A DNA stretch of 17,462 nucleotides from Aureispira sp964404215. GTDB lineage: Bacteria > Bacteroidota > Bacteroidia > Chitinophagales > Saprospiraceae. Made by a program: the position numbers and the translations under genes. This document shows positions 16,016-17,462 of the stretch, piece by piece (the first letter of the stretch is position 1; each line of letters begins with the position of its first letter). The DNA is taken from assembly GCA_964404215.1 (NCBI GenBank), contig CAYOJF010000103.1:1-17462 (forward strand). The letters run 5' to 3'. The notes below the pieces were generated by a model, which searched no databases, was not told the DNA's origin, and was given only the letters and a program-made list of their open reading frames with translations.

Positions 16016-16388
16016 TAGATACTCAAGGGTTGTTCTAAACTTCACTCATTTTATAGAAAAAATAGCCTCAGTCATAAAAGCTATTGAAAATAAATTTGGT
16101 ACAACTCTATCAAAAGCAGATAAAAGGGCGATATATAAAGAAGCCACAACATTGAATATACTGGATGCTATTCATAGAGGCTATTCAGAGACATATGGAG
16201 GTAGAAATACTGCAAAACGAATAGCAGCAGATGCAGCAAACCTACGAGGTGCTACTACTAGTAATATGAATAGATTACGCCCTCACTTGAAAAAAACAGG
16301 ATTAACAGATGCTGAATTAGATACTATGTTTGAAAATGTACATAAAGATAATGTAATCTTTTTTAATAAATTTGGAATAAAATACTAG
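15993..16388 (+). CDS. Orphan toxin C-terminal domain (no delivery core)
   Basis: An open frame from 15948 (after TAA at 15945) to TAG at 16388; the earliest reasonable start is TTG 15993, inside repeat copy C. The product (about 131 residues) begins MQIQANNSRYSRVVLNFTHF, then FIEKIASVIKAIENKFGTTL, then basic helices with ETYGGRNTAKRIAADAANLR, LRPHLKKTGLTDAELDTMF and the end DNVIFFNKFGIKY. It is basic and soluble, like the terminal domain of a polymorphic toxin, and is followed 3 bp later by an immunity-like gene. It lacks any Rhs core, PAAR or secretion signal, so it is best read as a displaced toxin tip. I cannot name the catalytic family. A free-standing expressed protein is possible but the TTG start has no SD. 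Confidence 0.55.
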   Translation: MQIQANNSRYSRVVLNFTHFIEKIASVIKAIENKFGTTLSKADKRAIYKEATTLNILDAIHRGYSETYGGRNTAKRIAADAANLRGATTSNMNRLRPHLKKTGLTDAELDTMFENVHKDNVIFFNKFGIKY

Positions 16389-16391
16389 AAA

Positions 16392-16862
16392 ATGAATACA
16401 GAAATATTAAATAATATTATTAAAAATAAAATAGTACTCAATTATATAAATAAATTACATAAAAAAGAAGCTCCTAGATGTACAGAAATCAGTAAAGAAT
16501 TAAATGGAATATTTATTACGATATATAATCATGGAATGGAGCTTGTATTTACTCTAGATGAAAAACTGGAAAGTATCAGGCTTATTAGTAATTCAGAACA
16601 GTATAATACAGAATATCTTCCTTATTCTGGTCCACTACCTTGGGGACTATACCTAGATATAACTAAGACTGAAATAAGAAAACTCTTAGGTTTGCCGTCA
16701 TCTACTCGCGAGAAGTTTGAGAATAGCATAATTAAACTACCTTATTTAGAAAAGTATAAATATAGCAATTATGCTCTTGAGTTACAATATAATCAGGATG
16801 GTAAATTATCAGATATACTTATAAATGTAGAAAAAAAATTCCCCGATAGTCCCAATATGTAG
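16392..16862 (+). CDS. Probable immunity protein paired with the upstream toxin tip
   Basis: A 156-residue protein from ATG 16392, 3 bp after the toxin fragment. Its layout (GMELVFTLDEKLESIRLIS, then EYLPYSGPLPWGLYLDIT, then EIRKLLGLPSSTREKFEN, then YALELQYNQDGKLSDILI) matches a pattern I recall from small immunity-type proteins: strands, a 'YPGPLPxGL' turn, a helix with 'LLGxP' and a final 'L...F...G.L..I.I' strand pair. I cannot give a family number. The last codons, PDSPNM and the TAG stop, are supplied by the first bases of repeat copy D, so the native C-terminus may have been replaced when the repeat was joined. Expected role: cytoplasmic neutralisation of the toxin encoded just upstream. 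Confidence 0.65.
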   Translation: MNTEILNNIIKNKIVLNYINKLHKKEAPRCTEISKELNGIFITIYNHGMELVFTLDEKLESIRLISNSEQYNTEYLPYSGPLPWGLYLDITKTEIRKLLGLPSSTREKFENSIIKLPYLEKYKYSNYALELQYNQDGKLSDILINVEKKFPDSPNM

Positions 16863-16966
16863 GGGGTAGTTCAAATTTGGAATTTGGACGAAGATATCTA
16901 ATCGACGAGGTACAAGCAAAGTACAAAAACAGTGTGCGGCTTGCATTACAAATCAAAGTCAACAAG
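16841..16966 (+). repeat. Dispersed cassette repeat, copy D
   Basis: Begins CCCC then gatagtcccaatatgtaggg, ggtagttcaaatttggaatt, tggacgaagatatctaatcg, acgaggtacaagcaaagtac, aaaaacagtgtgcggcttgc and an extended end attacaaatcaaagtcaaca. The first part codes the end of the preceding gene; the right end runs into the toxin tail at 16945. Copies A and D share the longer 'ttcaaatttg(c/g)aatttgg' form, whereas B and C have a shorter 'ttgga(a/g)ttt(g/a)g'. Confidence 0.9.
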
Positions 16967-17144
16967 GGGCGAATAGAGGAAGTCATACTGGACCAACAAA
17001 ATTTGATGTAACAATAGATCATTCTATAGAAACTGCAATAAAAAACCTGAACCTAATTTTTTTGAAAAAGGATTATCTACAATGAATGCATGGATAAAAA
17101 GTATCTATCGTACTCCTCAGCTAAAACACCTTAGAAATGAATGA
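16945..17144 (+). pseudogene. Orphan toxin tail with a 1-nt frameshift
   Basis: From the right end of repeat copy D the frame reads NQSQQGANRGSHTGPTKFDV, then TIDHSIETAI. At an A6 run (17040-17045) the frame must move: adding one A continues as KKPEPNFFEKGLSTMNAW, then IKSIYRTPQLKHLRNE, stopping at TGA 17142-17144. Without the shift the frame stops at TGA near 17083. The joined tail of about 66 residues looks like the end of a polymorphic toxin domain (SHTGPTKFDVTIDH; SIYRTPQLKHLR). Its stop overlaps the ATG of the next gene, the normal layout of a toxin-immunity pair. No start codon or delivery core is present. Family not recognised. Decay or a homopolymer error would both explain the shift. 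Confidence 0.6.
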
Positions 17145-17421
17145 AATATTAGATAAAGATCCTTTAGTAAAAGCATTCGAAAAGTATCGAATTACGCCTT
17201 TTTTATTTATTGGATCAATTGTTATTTTTTTATGTATTGGGACAATTGTACCTGCTATTTATACCGAAGTAAGTGGTCAGGGAACAAAAGGAACAATTCT
17301 TCTTTTTTTTATGATACCATTAATTCTTTTGGTTACAATAATAGTCCTTTTTATTGATAGAAAAATTGTTACTAAACAAAATATATACTTATTAAGTGTT
17401 ATCGAAATTTTAAGTAGTTAA
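17137..17421 (+). CDS. Two-TM membrane protein, probable immunity protein
   Basis: A 94-residue protein from ATG 17137, overlapping the last codons and stop of the toxin tail in another frame, which suggests translational coupling. It has two hydrophobic segments, FLFIGSIVIFLCIGTIVPAI (~23-42) and ILLFFMIPLILLVTIIVLFI (~54-73), joined by a short loop (YTEVSGQGTKG), with charged N- and C-terminal ends (MNEILDKDPLVKAFEKYR; DRKIVTKQN). Small two-TM proteins directly after a toxin tail are often immunity proteins against toxins that act at or cross the inner membrane, but the tail here is too short to say what the toxin does. After the stop at 17421 the remaining 41 bases show no further gene. 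Confidence 0.65.
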   Translation: MNEILDKDPLVKAFEKYRITPFLFIGSIVIFLCIGTIVPAIYTEVSGQGTKGTILLFFMIPLILLVTIIVLFIDRKIVTKQNIYLLSVIEILSS

Positions 17422-17462
17422 GTGAAAAGAATACGGTATATAGATCCAAATTGTTGAATACA

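Noticed and set aside
1551..16966. CRISPR array or integron attC sites as explanation of the repeats
   Set aside because: Units are ~110-150 bp, few, widely and unevenly spaced; there are no cas genes and no integron integrase, and GTTAGTT does not fit the GTTRRRY core.
1..17462. Insertion sequence or prophage
   Set aside because: No transposase, integrase or phage structural gene was seen in any frame, and the repeats have no clear target-site duplications.

Overview
The window is AT-rich. The large central gene is about 40% GC in the lines I counted by hand, and the small flanking genes look lower. Genes mostly end in TAA and rarely have a Shine-Dalgarno sequence, and all credible genes are on the + strand. 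Together with Bacteroidota-like Rhs and Tc toxin sequences this suggests a member of the Bacteroidota, but there is no rRNA or housekeeping marker to prove it.

Layout. (1) 3-1139 is the 3' end of an Rhs/YD-repeat toxin of the TcC type: the end of the conserved core, then a variable C-terminal toxin region. Its probable immunity gene follows at 1142-1543. (2) 1551-2844 holds degenerate cassette material: a dispersed repeat, the tail of a second toxin (1655-1798), a frameshifted probable immunity gene (1806-2654), then a partial and a full repeat copy. A small orphan gene follows at 2878-3297. (3) 3413-13096 is one 3227-residue gene for a TcA-type subunit of an insecticidal-type Tc (ABC) toxin complex, closed by a strong terminator at 13114-13151. 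(4) 13157-15844 is a run of six small genes; several look like stand-alone immunity proteins (a HEAT-like helical protein, a SUKH-4-like protein). (5) 15895-17421 returns to cassettes: repeat, toxin fragment (15993-16388), immunity-like gene (16392-16862), repeat, frameshifted toxin tail (16945-17144), two-TM immunity-like gene (17137-17421).

Inferred joint function. The TcA subunit would form the receptor-binding, pore-forming injector. The Rhs/TcC protein would form the cocoon that carries and releases a C-terminal toxin. The small genes would protect the producer. The arrays on both sides look like a store of displaced toxin-tip and immunity modules separated by a non-coding repeat of about 110-150 bp, which could supply homology for exchanging cargo. 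That repeat lies just after immunity genes and just before toxin tails in unrelated reading frames, and is the most interesting unexplained structure here. No transposase, integrase, tRNA, rRNA or CRISPR array was seen.
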